Below, piece by piece: positions 1 through 7,590 of a stretch of 17,468 nt of DNA. Positions within the stretch are counted from its first letter, which is position 1. Each line of letters begins with the position of its first letter. The position numbers and the translations under genes are program-made. This DNA comes from JALOOE01 sp964423545 (GTDB lineage Bacteria; Chloroflexota; Anaerolineae; CG2-30-64-16). A model generated the notes under the pieces. The model was not told where the DNA came from, ran no database searches, and worked only from the letters and a program-made list of their open reading frames with translations. Where the stretch lies: positions 1 through 17,468 of the forward strand of contig CAYRFV010000103.1 of the NCBI GenBank assembly GCA_964423545.1, given 5' to 3'.

Positions 1-58
1 TTTTTGTCAAAGTGCGCTCTGCCGTATGTGACCAACACAATCCGGAACCGAGTCCCAA

Positions 59-87
59 TTGCCCGGCTGCTCGATCTGTGCTAGAAT
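59..87 (+). promoter_or_regulatory. Sigma-70-type promoter of the ABC exporter operon
   Basis: TTGCCC at 59-64 and TAGAAT at 82-87 are separated by exactly 17 bp. The expected start point near 94 gives a leader of about 23 nt before the ATG at 117. The same layout (TTGxCC, 17 bp, TAGAAT) recurs before the UbiB-like gene at 4575-4603, which strengthens both calls. This is a sequence prediction only. Confidence 0.6.
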
Positions 88-116
88 CGGTCAGCATTCG
101 GATCATCCGCAGGCTC

Positions 117-1919
117 ATGACAACGACCCTCAACCGTCCCACCGCCTCAGCGGCATTTGCGACGGCGGCCCTGCCCACGGACCTCACTATCCTGGCACGC
201 TGCCTCGGCTACTTGCGTCCGTATTGGCGGCTGACCGCAGTCTCTTACCTGGCGCTGCTCGGCGTCACCTTGCTGGCGCTGATGGTGCCGCAGCTCGTGC
301 GCGCCACCATCGACCGCGGCATCAACGCAGACAACCTGGCCGCCCTGCGCCTTTCAGTGGTCGCCATCCTGGCCATCACGTTTTTCAAAGGGATGCTGAA
401 TTTCGCGCTGGGACGCTGGACCGAGATTGCGTCGCAAGGAGTGGCCTACGACCTTCGCAACGAGCTCTATCGCAAGCTCGCCGCCCTCTCCTTCTCCTAC
501 CATGACCGGGCCCAAGTGGGGCAGCTCCTCTCGCGTTCGGTGCAGGACGTGGATCGCATCCGTTTCATGACCGGCAGGGCGTTGCTCCGGCTGACCGAAG
601 GGCTCGTCTTGCTCATCGGCGCGACGATCTTCCTGACGCTGATGAACCCCACGCTGGCGCTGCTGGCCCTGTGGACCATGCCGATTATGGTGTACTGGGC
701 GCTGCGCTTTGGCCGGCGGTTCCGGCCGCTTTCGCTCGCTGTCCAACAGCAGTTGGCCGTGCTAACCACGCGGCTGGAGCAGAACCTGCGCGGCGCGCGC
801 GTGGTCAAGGCGTTCAGCCAGGAGCCTGCCGAGGTCGCGCGCTTCGATGATGAGAACGATCGCTGGCTTGAGCTGTCGGTCACTGCGGCGCGCCTCCAGG
901 CCCTTAACATCCCGTTCCTGGACCTGGTCGCCAACCTCGGCACCGTCTTCATCATCTGGTACGGCGGCACACTGGTGGTGCAGGGCCATCTGACCCTGGG
1001 GGAGTTGGTCGCCTTCTCGGCCTACATGGGCATACTGATCCAGCCCGTGCGCAGGTTGGGAATGATCCTGCCCGCGTTAGCGACCGCGATTGCAGCCGGC
1101 GAGCGCGTCTTCGAAGTCCTCGACGCCCAATCCGAGGTCAAGGATGCACCGGACGCCTACCCGCTGCCGGCGGCGCAGGGTCATGTGTGTTTCGAGCACG
1201 TCTCGTTCAGTTACTTCGGCCGCCACACCGTGCTGGACGACATCTGCCTGGAGGCGCAGCCCGGCCAGGTGATCGCGCTCTTGGGGCCCACCGGCTCCGG
1301 CAAGTCGTCGATCATCAATCTGATCCCGCGTTTCTATGATCCGACCGGCGGGCGCATCACCATCGACAGCCACGACATCCGCGGCGTCCGGCTCACCTCT
1401 CTGCGCGACCAGATCGGGATCGTGCTGCAAGAAACGACCCTTTTCGCCGCCTCGATCCGCGAGAACATTGCGTTCGGCCGGCCGGGCGCGAGCGAGGACG
1501 AGATCATCGAGGCGGCAAAGGCCGCGCAGGCCCACGACTTCATCCTGGCCATGCCGAACGGCTACGACACACCGGTCGGCGAGCGGGGAGTCACCCTTTC
1601 CGGCGGCCAGAAACAGCGCATTGCGATCGCTCGCGCACTGCTCAAGGACCCGCGCGTTCTGATCCTCGATGATGCCACCTCCAGCGTGGACTCGGACACC
1701 GAGCGGCTGATCCAGGCCGCGCTGGAGCGGCTGATGGCGAACCGCACCTCCTTTGTCATTGCGCAGCGCCTCAGCACCGTGCGCATGGCCGACTTGATCG
1801 TCGTGCTCGACGGAGGCCGGATCGCCGCCCAGGGAACGCATGCTGAGCTGCTGCGCACCTCCGAGCTTTACACGGAGATCTACCACCGGCAACTGCGGCC
1901 GCAGGAGGCCCGGGCATGA
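117..1919 (+). CDS. Heterodimeric ABC exporter, half-transporter with the degenerate ATP site
   Basis: This 600-aa protein is a fused permease-ATPase (ABCB/MsbA-like, type IV exporter fold) of the cytoplasmic membrane. The N-terminal half has about six membrane segments (roughly residues 38-310). The ATPase domain shows Walker A GPTGSGKS at 390-397, a canonical signature LSGGQ at 494-498 and Walker B ending in D518. The position normally held by the catalytic glutamate is Asp (D519), and the switch histidine is Gln (Q550, in IAQRLST). These changes are typical of the degenerate subunit of heterodimers such as TM287/288 or BmrCD. The partner is the next gene, overlapping by ATGA. The ATG at 117 was preferred over an upstream GTG at 12 because the promoter at 59-87 would lie inside the longer frame. 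The exported substrate (drug, lipid or peptide) cannot be told from sequence. Confidence 0.93.
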   Translation: MTTTLNRPTASAAFATAALPTDLTILARCLGYLRPYWRLTAVSYLALLGVTLLALMVPQLVRATIDRGINADNLAALRLSVVAILAITFFKGMLNFALGRWTEIASQGVAYDLRNELYRKLAALSFSYHDRAQVGQLLSRSVQDVDRIRFMTGRALLRLTEGLVLLIGATIFLTLMNPTLALLALWTMPIMVYWALRFGRRFRPLSLAVQQQLAVLTTRLEQNLRGARVVKAFSQEPAEVARFDDENDRWLELSVTAARLQALNIPFLDLVANLGTVFIIWYGGTLVVQGHLTLGELVAFSAYMGILIQPVRRLGMILPALATAIAAGERVFEVLDAQSEVKDAPDAYPLPAAQGHVCFEHVSFSYFGRHTVLDDICLEAQPGQVIALLGPTGSGKSSIINLIPRFYDPTGGRITIDSHDIRGVRLTSLRDQIGIVLQETTLFAASIRENIAFGRPGASEDEIIEAAKAAQAHDFILAMPNGYDTPVGERGVTLSGGQKQRIAIARALLKDPRVLILDDATSSVDSDTERLIQAALERLMANRTSFVIAQRLSTVRMADLIVVLDGGRIAAQGTHAELLRTSELYTEIYHRQLRPQEARA

Positions 1920-3742
1920 GCTTTTCGCTCAGCGGATCCGGGCCGCGCATGGGACCCGGCCAGGTCCTCGAAAGCTACGGCGGTCGCGCCGAGGGAAGCG
2001 CGTTCAATCCGCGCGTCGCCCTCCGCCTGCTGGCCTTCCTGCGCCCGTATGGATTGCCGATGGCCGGCGCGCTGGCGCTGATGCTGGTCGCCACATTCTT
2101 CACACTCTCAGTGCCCTTCCTGGTCAAGACCGCCATCGATCGGGACATCGCCCAAGGCAACCTCACAGGGCTGGCCCGCGACGCGCTGCTGATCGCGGCT
2201 GCGTTCGTCGGGCTCTATCTGACCACTGCCGGCCAGCGTTGGCTCCTCTCGTATGTAGGGCTGAGAGTTCTGGCCAACCTGCGCCGCGCGCTGTTCCGCC
2301 ATCTGCAGAGGCTGCCGCTCGGCTACCACGACACGCACATCGTCGGCGTCACCCTTTCGCGCGTTATCAACGATGTGTCGGTCATCAACGATTTGCTGTC
2401 ACAAGGGCTCGTGACGCTGATAGGCGACAGCGTACTGCTGATCGGCATCGTCATCGTGATGATCTCGTTGAGCCCGCAGTTGGCGCTGCTGACCTTCAGC
2501 GTGCTGCCGCTCATGGTGCTGGCGACCCTCCTTTTCACTCGACGCGCCCAGGTGGCGTTCCGCCAGACCCGCAGTCGCATCGGCGCGCTCGTGGGCGACA
2601 TGGCCGAGAACCTGTCGAGTATGCGTGTGATCCAGGCGTTCGCGCAGGAAGGGGCCACGCAAGAGCGCTTCGAGCAGATCAACCGCGAGAATCGCGATAC
2701 TCATGTCGCAGCCATGTCGCTCTCTTTCGTCTTTCTGCCGACGGTCGAGTTCCTGGGAATGCTGGCGACGGGCATCGTGCTCTGGTTCGGCGGGGCTTTG
2801 GTCGTCGAAGGAACGATCAGCCTGGGCGTCGTGGTCGCCTTTCTGGCCTATGTCACCCGCTTCTTCGAACCGATCCAGGAGCTCAGCCAGCTTCACACCA
2901 CCATGCAGGCGGCGATGGCCGGCGGCGAGCGTGTGTTGGAGGTGCTCGACACGGCCCCGGAGATCCTCGACCGGCCCGACGCGGTCGACATGCCGCCGGT
3001 GGCAGGCCGCATCGAGCTGGAGCACGTCAGCTTCACCTACCGCCGCGATGTGGAAGTGCTTCACGATGTGAGCCTTTCCATCGAACCGGGCATGACCGTC
3101 GCGCTGGTGGGGCCGACAGGTGCAGGCAAGACCTCCATCGCCAACTTGATTGCGCGCTTCTACGATGTCGCGCAGGGCGCCGTGCGCATCGACGGCATCG
3201 ATGTGCGGGACGTTCGCCAGCGCTCATTGCGCAGCCAGATAGGGCTGGTGCCGCAGGACCCGTTCCTGTTTCCCGGCACCCTGGCAGACAACATCGCGTT
3301 CGGCCGGCCGGATGCGCCCCGTGAGGCGGTCGAGTCGGCGGCTGCGCTCGCCCGCCTCGACGGGTTCATCGCCGGGCTGCCAAGCGGCTACGACACCGAG
3401 GTTTCGGAAGGGGGAGTCAATCTGTCGATGGGTCAGCGTCAGCTCATCTGCATCGCGCGCGCTGCGCTGGCTGACCCGCGCATTCTGATCTTGGACGAAG
3501 CCACGGCAAGCGTCGACACGGTCACCGAGGGCCACATTCAAGACGCCATTGACCGCCTGCTGGCGGGCCGCACCGCGGTCGTCATCGCTCACAGGCTGAG
3601 CACCATCCGGAGCGCCGACCTGATCTGCGTGGTGCAGGATGGCCGCATCGTGGACCAGGGCCGGCACGACGATCTGCTCGCGAGGGGTGGGCTCTATCGC
3701 GAGCTCTATGAGAAGCAGTTCATGGACGCGACGGCAAGCTGA
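1916..3742 (+). CDS. Heterodimeric ABC exporter, half-transporter with the consensus ATPase residues
   Basis: This 608-aa permease-ATPase has about six N-terminal membrane segments. Its nucleotide-binding domain has Walker A GPTGAGKT at 399-406, Walker B LDE with D527 and the catalytic E528, and the switch H559 in IAHRLST. Its signature is altered to LSMGQ (503-507). In a head-to-tail dimer its Walker A/B pairs with the intact LSGGQ of the upstream subunit to form the working site. Its own weak signature faces the D519/Q550 site of the partner. The defects are thus complementary, which strongly supports obligate heterodimerisation. Its ATG overlaps the upstream stop (ATGA), with AGGAGG at 1903-1908 seven bases before it, so translation is probably coupled. 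Export of a lipid or toxic compound is likely, but the substrate is unknown. Confidence 0.94.
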   Translation: MSFSLSGSGPRMGPGQVLESYGGRAEGSAFNPRVALRLLAFLRPYGLPMAGALALMLVATFFTLSVPFLVKTAIDRDIAQGNLTGLARDALLIAAAFVGLYLTTAGQRWLLSYVGLRVLANLRRALFRHLQRLPLGYHDTHIVGVTLSRVINDVSVINDLLSQGLVTLIGDSVLLIGIVIVMISLSPQLALLTFSVLPLMVLATLLFTRRAQVAFRQTRSRIGALVGDMAENLSSMRVIQAFAQEGATQERFEQINRENRDTHVAAMSLSFVFLPTVEFLGMLATGIVLWFGGALVVEGTISLGVVVAFLAYVTRFFEPIQELSQLHTTMQAAMAGGERVLEVLDTAPEILDRPDAVDMPPVAGRIELEHVSFTYRRDVEVLHDVSLSIEPGMTVALVGPTGAGKTSIANLIARFYDVAQGAVRIDGIDVRDVRQRSLRSQIGLVPQDPFLFPGTLADNIAFGRPDAPREAVESAAALARLDGFIAGLPSGYDTEVSEGGVNLSMGQRQLICIARAALADPRILILDEATASVDTVTEGHIQDAIDRLLAGRTAVVIAHRLSTIRSADLICVVQDGRIVDQGRHDDLLARGGLYRELYEKQFMDATAS

Positions 3743-3799
3743 ACGCAGCGATCGCCGTCTTCGATCAGACGAGGCTCGAACCCGTCGCCAGGAGGCGCT

Positions 3800-4564
3800 A
3801 TGTCAAGACCGAGATGGTTTGCACTCTCAGCCGGCCTCCTTGCCGGCGCAGTCGCTGCCGCAGGATGGCGGATCTATGGGCAGCGCACCCGGGAACGGGT
3901 CCCCAGCGCCGAAGGCCTGGACGATCCGGCGATCGCGCAGGCGTACGGCCGCATCGCCGCGCTGCCGCACATGGCGTTCATGCGCCGGCTGACCGCACAG
4001 CGGGCAACCGCGCTCTGCGCCGTGGGCGAAGCCGCCGACATCGGATGCGGCGCAGGGCAGCTCGCCATCGAGCTCGCAAGGCAGGCGCCCGACCTGCGTG
4101 TCACCGGCGTCGATCTGGCGGTCGAGATGTTGGCGCAAGCGCAGGCACTGGCAGCGCGAGCCGGAACGAGCGATCGGGTCACTTTCCGCTTGGGCAGCGG
4201 CAACCGCCTTCCCTTTGAGGATCATGCGCTCGATCTCGTTGTCAGCACCCTGTCACTGCACCATTGGGTGGACCCGGTGGGTGTAATCAACGAGATCGCG
4301 CGTGTGCTGCGGCCCGGCGGCGCGTTCCTGATCGCCGATCTTCGTCGCGACATGCCGCCGCCCTTCTATCTTCTGGTGTGGTTCGCCACCAGGGTCGTCG
4401 TGCCGCCGACGCTGCGCCGAATCAACGAGCCTCTCGCCAGCCGGAATGCGTCCTATGACCCTTACGAGGTCGCCAGGTTGGTGCAGATCTCGCGCCTGAC
4501 GGGCTGGCACATGGCGACGGGACCGCTGTGGCTCATCGTCGAAGGCAAGAAGTTGGGGACATAA
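3800..4564 (+). CDS. Membrane-anchored class I SAM-dependent methyltransferase
   Basis: This 254-aa protein begins with one hydrophobic segment (about residues 7-24) followed by basic residues, so it is probably held at the inner face of the membrane. The rest is a Rossmann methyltransferase of the UbiE/Methyltransf_11 type: motif I ADIGCGAG at 79-86, an acidic residue ending strand 2 (VTGVD, D105), the motif IV region DLVVSTLSLHH at 145-155, and VLRPGGAFLIAD at 169-180. The ATG is set by AGGAGG at 3790-3795, four bases upstream. It follows the ABC exporter by 57 bp with no clear terminator, so co-transcription is likely. A lipid or small hydrophobic acceptor would fit the anchor, but nothing identifies it. 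A quinone methyltransferase cannot be excluded, given the UbiB-like gene downstream. Confidence 0.88.
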   Translation: MSRPRWFALSAGLLAGAVAAAGWRIYGQRTRERVPSAEGLDDPAIAQAYGRIAALPHMAFMRRLTAQRATALCAVGEAADIGCGAGQLAIELARQAPDLRVTGVDLAVEMLAQAQALAARAGTSDRVTFRLGSGNRLPFEDHALDLVVSTLSLHHWVDPVGVINEIARVLRPGGAFLIADLRRDMPPPFYLLVWFATRVVVPPTLRRINEPLASRNASYDPYEVARLVQISRLTGWHMATGPLWLIVEGKKLGT

Positions 4565-4574
4565 AGCGCAGCGT

Positions 4575-4603
4575 TTGGCCAAGACGTCTCTCTCTGTTAG
4601 AAT
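4575..4603 (+). promoter_or_regulatory. Sigma-70-type promoter of the UbiB-like gene
   Basis: TTGGCC at 4575-4580 and TAGAAT at 4598-4603 are spaced by 17 bp, starting 11 bases after the methyltransferase stop. It has the same layout as the promoter at 59-87. The predicted leader is about 45 nt. It suggests the UbiB-like gene is transcribed separately from the exporter operon, although read-through is possible. Confidence 0.6.
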
Positions 4604-4611
4604 GAGCGCCA

Positions 4612-4635
4612 CTGCGGTGGTTCGCCGTCCCGCAG
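4612..4635 (+). other. Small hairpin in the leader of the UbiB-like gene
   Basis: CTGCGG at 4612-4617 pairs with CCGCAG at 4630-4635 across a 12-nt loop. It lies between the predicted start point and the ribosome binding site (AGGA at 4643-4646). There is no T-run, so it is not a terminator. It may be a chance structure in GC-rich DNA. Confidence 0.25.
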
Positions 4636-4654
4636 CCAAGCCAGGACGCTCTGA

Positions 4655-6382
4655 ATGACGACTGCCGCGCCAACCTCTCAGCCCAAGATTGAAGTCCGGC
4701 GTGACTGGCTGCGCTATTACCGGATCGCCTTCTTTTTCGCGCGCACCTTTCTCTCTTTCATCTTCTGGGACCTGATCGCCGCCCACCTGCCCTTCGTGGG
4801 ATCGGGGGTGCGAGAGGGCGCGCCCGCACGCTGGCGCAGAACCGCTCAGCGCTTCAGGCGGCTAGCGATCCGCTTCGGCGGCGTGCTCATCAAGCTTGGG
4901 CAGTTCCTCAGCATCCGCGTCGACGTCTTCCCGCCGGAGATCACTTCCGAGCTCGCCGGGCTGCAGGACGAGGTGCCTGCCGAGACACTCGAAGATATCC
5001 AAGCCGTGATCGTCGGTGAGTTTGGCCGGCCCGTCGAGCAGGTGTTCGCCTGGTTCGCGCCCCAGCCGGTGGCCGCAGCATCGCTGGCCCAGGTGCACCC
5101 CGCCAGGCTGCTTGATCCCTCCGGTGCGACCGGCGGGACGGAGGTGGTCGTCAAGGTCCAGCGACCCCATATCGAGCGGCTGGTTGAGACCGATCTGGCT
5201 GCGATCCGGCTGGCGGCCACCTGGCTGAAATGGTATCGGCCAGTCACGCATTATGTCGATCTCGATCGGCTCTACGAAGAGTTCGCCGTCACCACCCGCC
5301 GCGAGCTCGACTTCGTCAATGAAGGCAAGAACTATGAGCGTTTCGCCGGGGACTTCGCCGGGGATTCCCGGGTCTACATCGCGCAGGTCTACTGGGATAC
5401 AACCACCCGCCGCGTGCTGACGCTGGAGAATGTAGCCGGGATCAAGATCAACGATTTTGCCGCCATCGAGGCGGCCGGCATCAGCCGTGCCCAGGTCGCG
5501 AGGCAGCTCTACGACGTCTATCTGCAGCAGATCTTCGTCAACCACTTCGTGCATGCCGATCCGCACCCCGGCAACCTGTTTCTGCGCCCCGATCCAACCG
5601 ATTCACAGGCAGCGCGCATCGCGTCGCGACCATTCAAAGTGGTTTTCGTAGATTTCGGGATGGTCGCCGTCATTCCCGAAGCGCTGCGCGCCGGCCTGCG
5701 CGAGTATGTGATCGCCCTGGCGACGCACGACGCGCATCGCATGGTGCAATCCTACGTGAGCGCCGGCGTTCTGCTGCCCGACGCGGACCTCAAGCGCCTC
5801 GAAGAGGTTCATGACATCCTGCTGAAGCGGATGGGCGGAGTGCGGATGGGACAGCTCCGGGACGTCGCGCTGGAGCAGGCCGACTTCATGTTCCGGGAAT
5901 ATCGTGATCTCATCTACGAGATGCCGTTTCAATTCCCATCGGACATGCTCTTCGCAATGCGGGCCGTCGCCATCCTATCGGGCCTTGCGACCAGCCTCGA
6001 TCCCGACTTCGATCCGTGGGCCGCCACGATCCCCTTTGCTGAGCAGCTGGCCGCGGATGAGCTGGTGCACGACTGGCGGGGCAATCTGGATCAACTGCTG
6101 GATATCGGACGGCTCCTGTTCCGCCTGCCCAACCGCCTTGATCGCTTTCTCACCCAGGCTGAACGCGGCGATGTGATGATTCAGACATCGCTCGCGCCCG
6201 ACCACGCCAAGGCGTTGCGCCGGATCGAGCGCTCGGTCGATCGCCAGATGTGGGCCATCGTCGCCGCCGGCCTGGTGATAGCCGGCGCCCTCCTTCGCTC
6301 ATCCCCCGATCACTCGACGCTCAGCACGACGCTGCTCGCCGGCGCCGGCCTGGCTTTCCTGGTGGGGCTGACCCGCCGCTGA
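4655..6382 (+). CDS. AarF/UbiB (ABC1/ADCK) family atypical kinase-like protein
   Basis: The 575-aa protein has the family hallmarks in order. The N-terminal KxGQ motif is K80-LGQ83. The Ala-rich loop replacing the usual Gly-rich loop is AAAS at 140-143, followed by LAQVH. The ATP-binding lysine is K167 in VVKVQRP. The catalytic loop is HADPHPGN at 300-307, and the metal-binding DFG is at 333-335. Two hydrophobic C-terminal segments (about 531-547 and 557-572) should anchor it in the membrane. Members such as UbiB and human COQ8 have an ATPase or lipid-related role that supports isoprenoid quinone synthesis or transport. If this organism uses menaquinone, the exact role is open. AGGA at 4643-4646 precedes the ATG by 8 bases. 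It is convergent with the ribokinase gene, with only 19 bp between the two stops. Confidence 0.93.
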   Translation: MTTAAPTSQPKIEVRRDWLRYYRIAFFFARTFLSFIFWDLIAAHLPFVGSGVREGAPARWRRTAQRFRRLAIRFGGVLIKLGQFLSIRVDVFPPEITSELAGLQDEVPAETLEDIQAVIVGEFGRPVEQVFAWFAPQPVAAASLAQVHPARLLDPSGATGGTEVVVKVQRPHIERLVETDLAAIRLAATWLKWYRPVTHYVDLDRLYEEFAVTTRRELDFVNEGKNYERFAGDFAGDSRVYIAQVYWDTTTRRVLTLENVAGIKINDFAAIEAAGISRAQVARQLYDVYLQQIFVNHFVHADPHPGNLFLRPDPTDSQAARIASRPFKVVFVDFGMVAVIPEALRAGLREYVIALATHDAHRMVQSYVSAGVLLPDADLKRLEEVHDILLKRMGGVRMGQLRDVALEQADFMFREYRDLIYEMPFQFPSDMLFAMRAVAILSGLATSLDPDFDPWAATIPFAEQLAADELVHDWRGNLDQLLDIGRLLFRLPNRLDRFLTQAERGDVMIQTSLAPDHAKALRRIERSVDRQMWAIVAAGLVIAGALLRSSPDHSTLSTTLLAGAGLAFLVGLTRR

Positions 6383-6401
6383 CAGGCAGCCCCTCATCAG
6401 A

Positions 6402-7340
6402 CTACCGGCTGCCAACGGCCACCCCGGTTCGGCCGCTCGCAATCAGCGCCTCCACTGCCGCCAAAGCAGGCAGCGATGGCTGGGCGCCGAGCATCGTCAC
6501 CGCCAGTGCGCCGGCGCCCGTTGCATAGCGCCATGCTGCGTCGAATGTGTCGCCGGCGGCCAGTCGCGCCGCCAATGCGCCGCAAAACGCGTCGCCGGCG
6601 GCGGTGGTGTCGACCACGGGCACGCTAAAGGCCGCGGTGTGGCGATGTCCCGCCCCATCGCACACCACCGATCCCTGCCCGCCCAGCTTGACAAGCACCC
6701 GCTGCCGCTCCGATGTGCGGAGTCTCTCTCCGGCTGCGACGGCCGACGCGATATCCGTGATTGTCATTCCAGCCAGATCGCCCGCCTCCGTCTCGTTCGG
6801 CGTCAGAATGTCGGCCAGAGCCAGAATGCTGCGCGGGCAGCCGCGACTTGGTGCAGGATCGAGGATGACGACCGCGCCCGCAGCGCGCGCTCGGCGCATC
6901 GCCTCAGCCACCGTATCGAAGGGAATCTCCAACTGCACCAGCAGCACCCCAACATCCCGCCAATCGACGGCATCCAGGTCAGCAGCCGTGACACGCATGT
7001 TGGCCCCCGATGCCACGATGATGCTGTTGTCGATCCCCTGGGCCAGCAGGATCAGCGCCATGCCGCTGGCCGCGGCATCATCGGTTGCGACCCCCGATGC
7101 ATCCACCCCGGCCTCCAGCAGGCCTGCGCGCAGGCTGCGCCCGAACGGATCATCGCCGAGCCGGCCGATCATGCGCACGCGTCCGCCCATGCGCGCGGCG
7201 GCCACGGCCTGGTTCGCGCCCTTGCCGCCCGGCACGGTGAGCACATCGCTGGCCAGGACCGTCTCGCCGGGCCGCGGCAGATGGTCAAGGCGGAAGATCT
7301 GATCCATGTTGATACTTCCGACAACGAGAACCTGGCGCAT
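6402..7340 (-). CDS. rbsK: Ribokinase (PfkB family)
   Basis: This is a 312-aa cytoplasmic sugar kinase, close to the usual 305-310 aa of RbsK; RbsK phosphorylates D-ribose at O5 for entry into the pentose phosphate pathway. The protein starts VLVVGSINMD, then PGGKGANQAVAAARMG (PfkB signature 1), GRLGDDPFG, DPAP, the anion-hole region PNETEA, and the second signature DTTAAGD with catalytic Asp D250. GAQPSLP near the C-terminus is ribokinase-like and also helps bind the monovalent cation in this family. A much longer in-frame extension back to 7661 is rejected because GGAGG at 7349-7353 sits 8 bases before the ATG at 7340. No rbsD or ribose ABC transporter adjoins it. The gene is divergent from the LacI gene and may share its control. 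Another furanose or deoxy sugar is possible as substrate. Confidence 0.9.
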   Translation of the reverse strand: MRQVLVVGSINMDQIFRLDHLPRPGETVLASDVLTVPGGKGANQAVAAARMGGRVRMIGRLGDDPFGRSLRAGLLEAGVDASGVATDDAAASGMALILLAQGIDNSIIVASGANMRVTAADLDAVDWRDVGVLLVQLEIPFDTVAEAMRRARAAGAVVILDPAPSRGCPRSILALADILTPNETEAGDLAGMTITDIASAVAAGERLRTSERQRVLVKLGGQGSVVCDGAGHRHTAAFSVPVVDTTAAGDAFCGALAARLAAGDTFDAAWRYATGAGALAVTMLGAQPSLPALAAVEALIASGRTGVAVGSR

Positions 7341-7348
7341 TGCACGCA

Positions 7349-7353
7349 CCTCC
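7349..7353 (-). promoter_or_regulatory. Ribosome binding site fixing the rbsK start
   Basis: GGAGG on the - strand lies 8 bases before the ATG at 7340. It decides in favour of the 312-aa ribokinase over the open frame that runs on to 7661 and would overlap the lacI-type gene. Confidence 0.75.
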
Positions 7354-7417
7354 GAAGCGTTGCGGCGTGATGGCTGCATTCCAGCCGGCGCTGGAGCTCG
7401 ACCCACACGGCCGAAAC

Positions 7418-7426
7418 ATCGTAACA
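7418..7426 (-). promoter_or_regulatory. Possible extended -10 promoter of rbsK
   Basis: On the - strand TGT followed by TACGAT forms a TGn-extended -10 element (TACGAT at 7418-7423). No convincing -35 hexamer is found 16-18 bp upstream. The predicted leader would be about 70 nt. This is a weak call. Confidence 0.3.
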
Positions 7427-7464
7427 CAAATAGCGGGCTTCCTGCATTGTTGAAGGGGCCGTTC

Positions 7465-7493
7465 TTGACAGCCACGACGACTCGTGGTATGTT
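7465..7493 (+). promoter_or_regulatory. Strong sigma-70-type promoter of the lacI-fucosidase operon
   Basis: A perfect -35 TTGACA at 7465-7470 is separated by 17 bp from TATGTT at 7488-7493. The start point is expected near 7500, giving a leader of about 90 nt to the ATG at 7591. It is the closest match to consensus in the window and is overlapped by two dyads (7472-7487 and 7489-7504), so it is probably repressed in the absence of inducer. Confidence 0.7.
7472..7487. promoter_or_regulatory. Gapped dyad filling the promoter spacer
   Basis: CCACGA at 7472-7477 and TCGTGG at 7482-7487 are perfect inverted copies around CGAC. The dyad occupies 16 of the 17 spacer bases between the -35 and -10, and its centre lies exactly 17 bp from the centre of the neighbouring palindrome. 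It could be a site for a second regulator or a poor second operator. Chance is possible for a 6+6 bp dyad. Confidence 0.35.
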
Positions 7494-7504
7494 ATGCATA
7501 ACAT
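7489..7504. promoter_or_regulatory. 16-bp palindromic operator over the lacI promoter
   Basis: ATGTTATGCATAACAT is perfectly self-complementary over 16 bp and covers most of the -10 and the expected start point. Its size, AT-rich arms and position fit a LacI-family operator used for autorepression of the operon. Most LacI-family operators have CG at the centre, whereas this has GC, so a GntR-type or other dimeric regulator cannot be excluded. It also lies about 65 bp upstream of the candidate rbsK -10. Confidence 0.65.
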
Positions 7505-7590
7505 CGCTTTCTATTGCGCTGCGGTGTTTCGGGCGGCGACGCACCTGTGCCGCTCGCTCGTCAGACTGCGTCGGTTCGGAACGCATACGC

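Noticed and set aside
1..5. T-run at the window start as the tail of an upstream terminator
   Set aside because: The preceding stem, if any, lies outside the window, so it cannot be judged.
12..116. Upstream GTG start adding 35 residues to the first ABC gene
   Set aside because: The extension contains the TTGCCC-17-TAGAAT promoter and lacks a ribosome site; the ATG at 117 begins a normal exporter N-terminus.
7096..7103. GATGCATC palindrome inside rbsK as a second operator
   Set aside because: It shares only the ATGCAT core with the promoter palindrome and encodes ordinary codons; likely chance.
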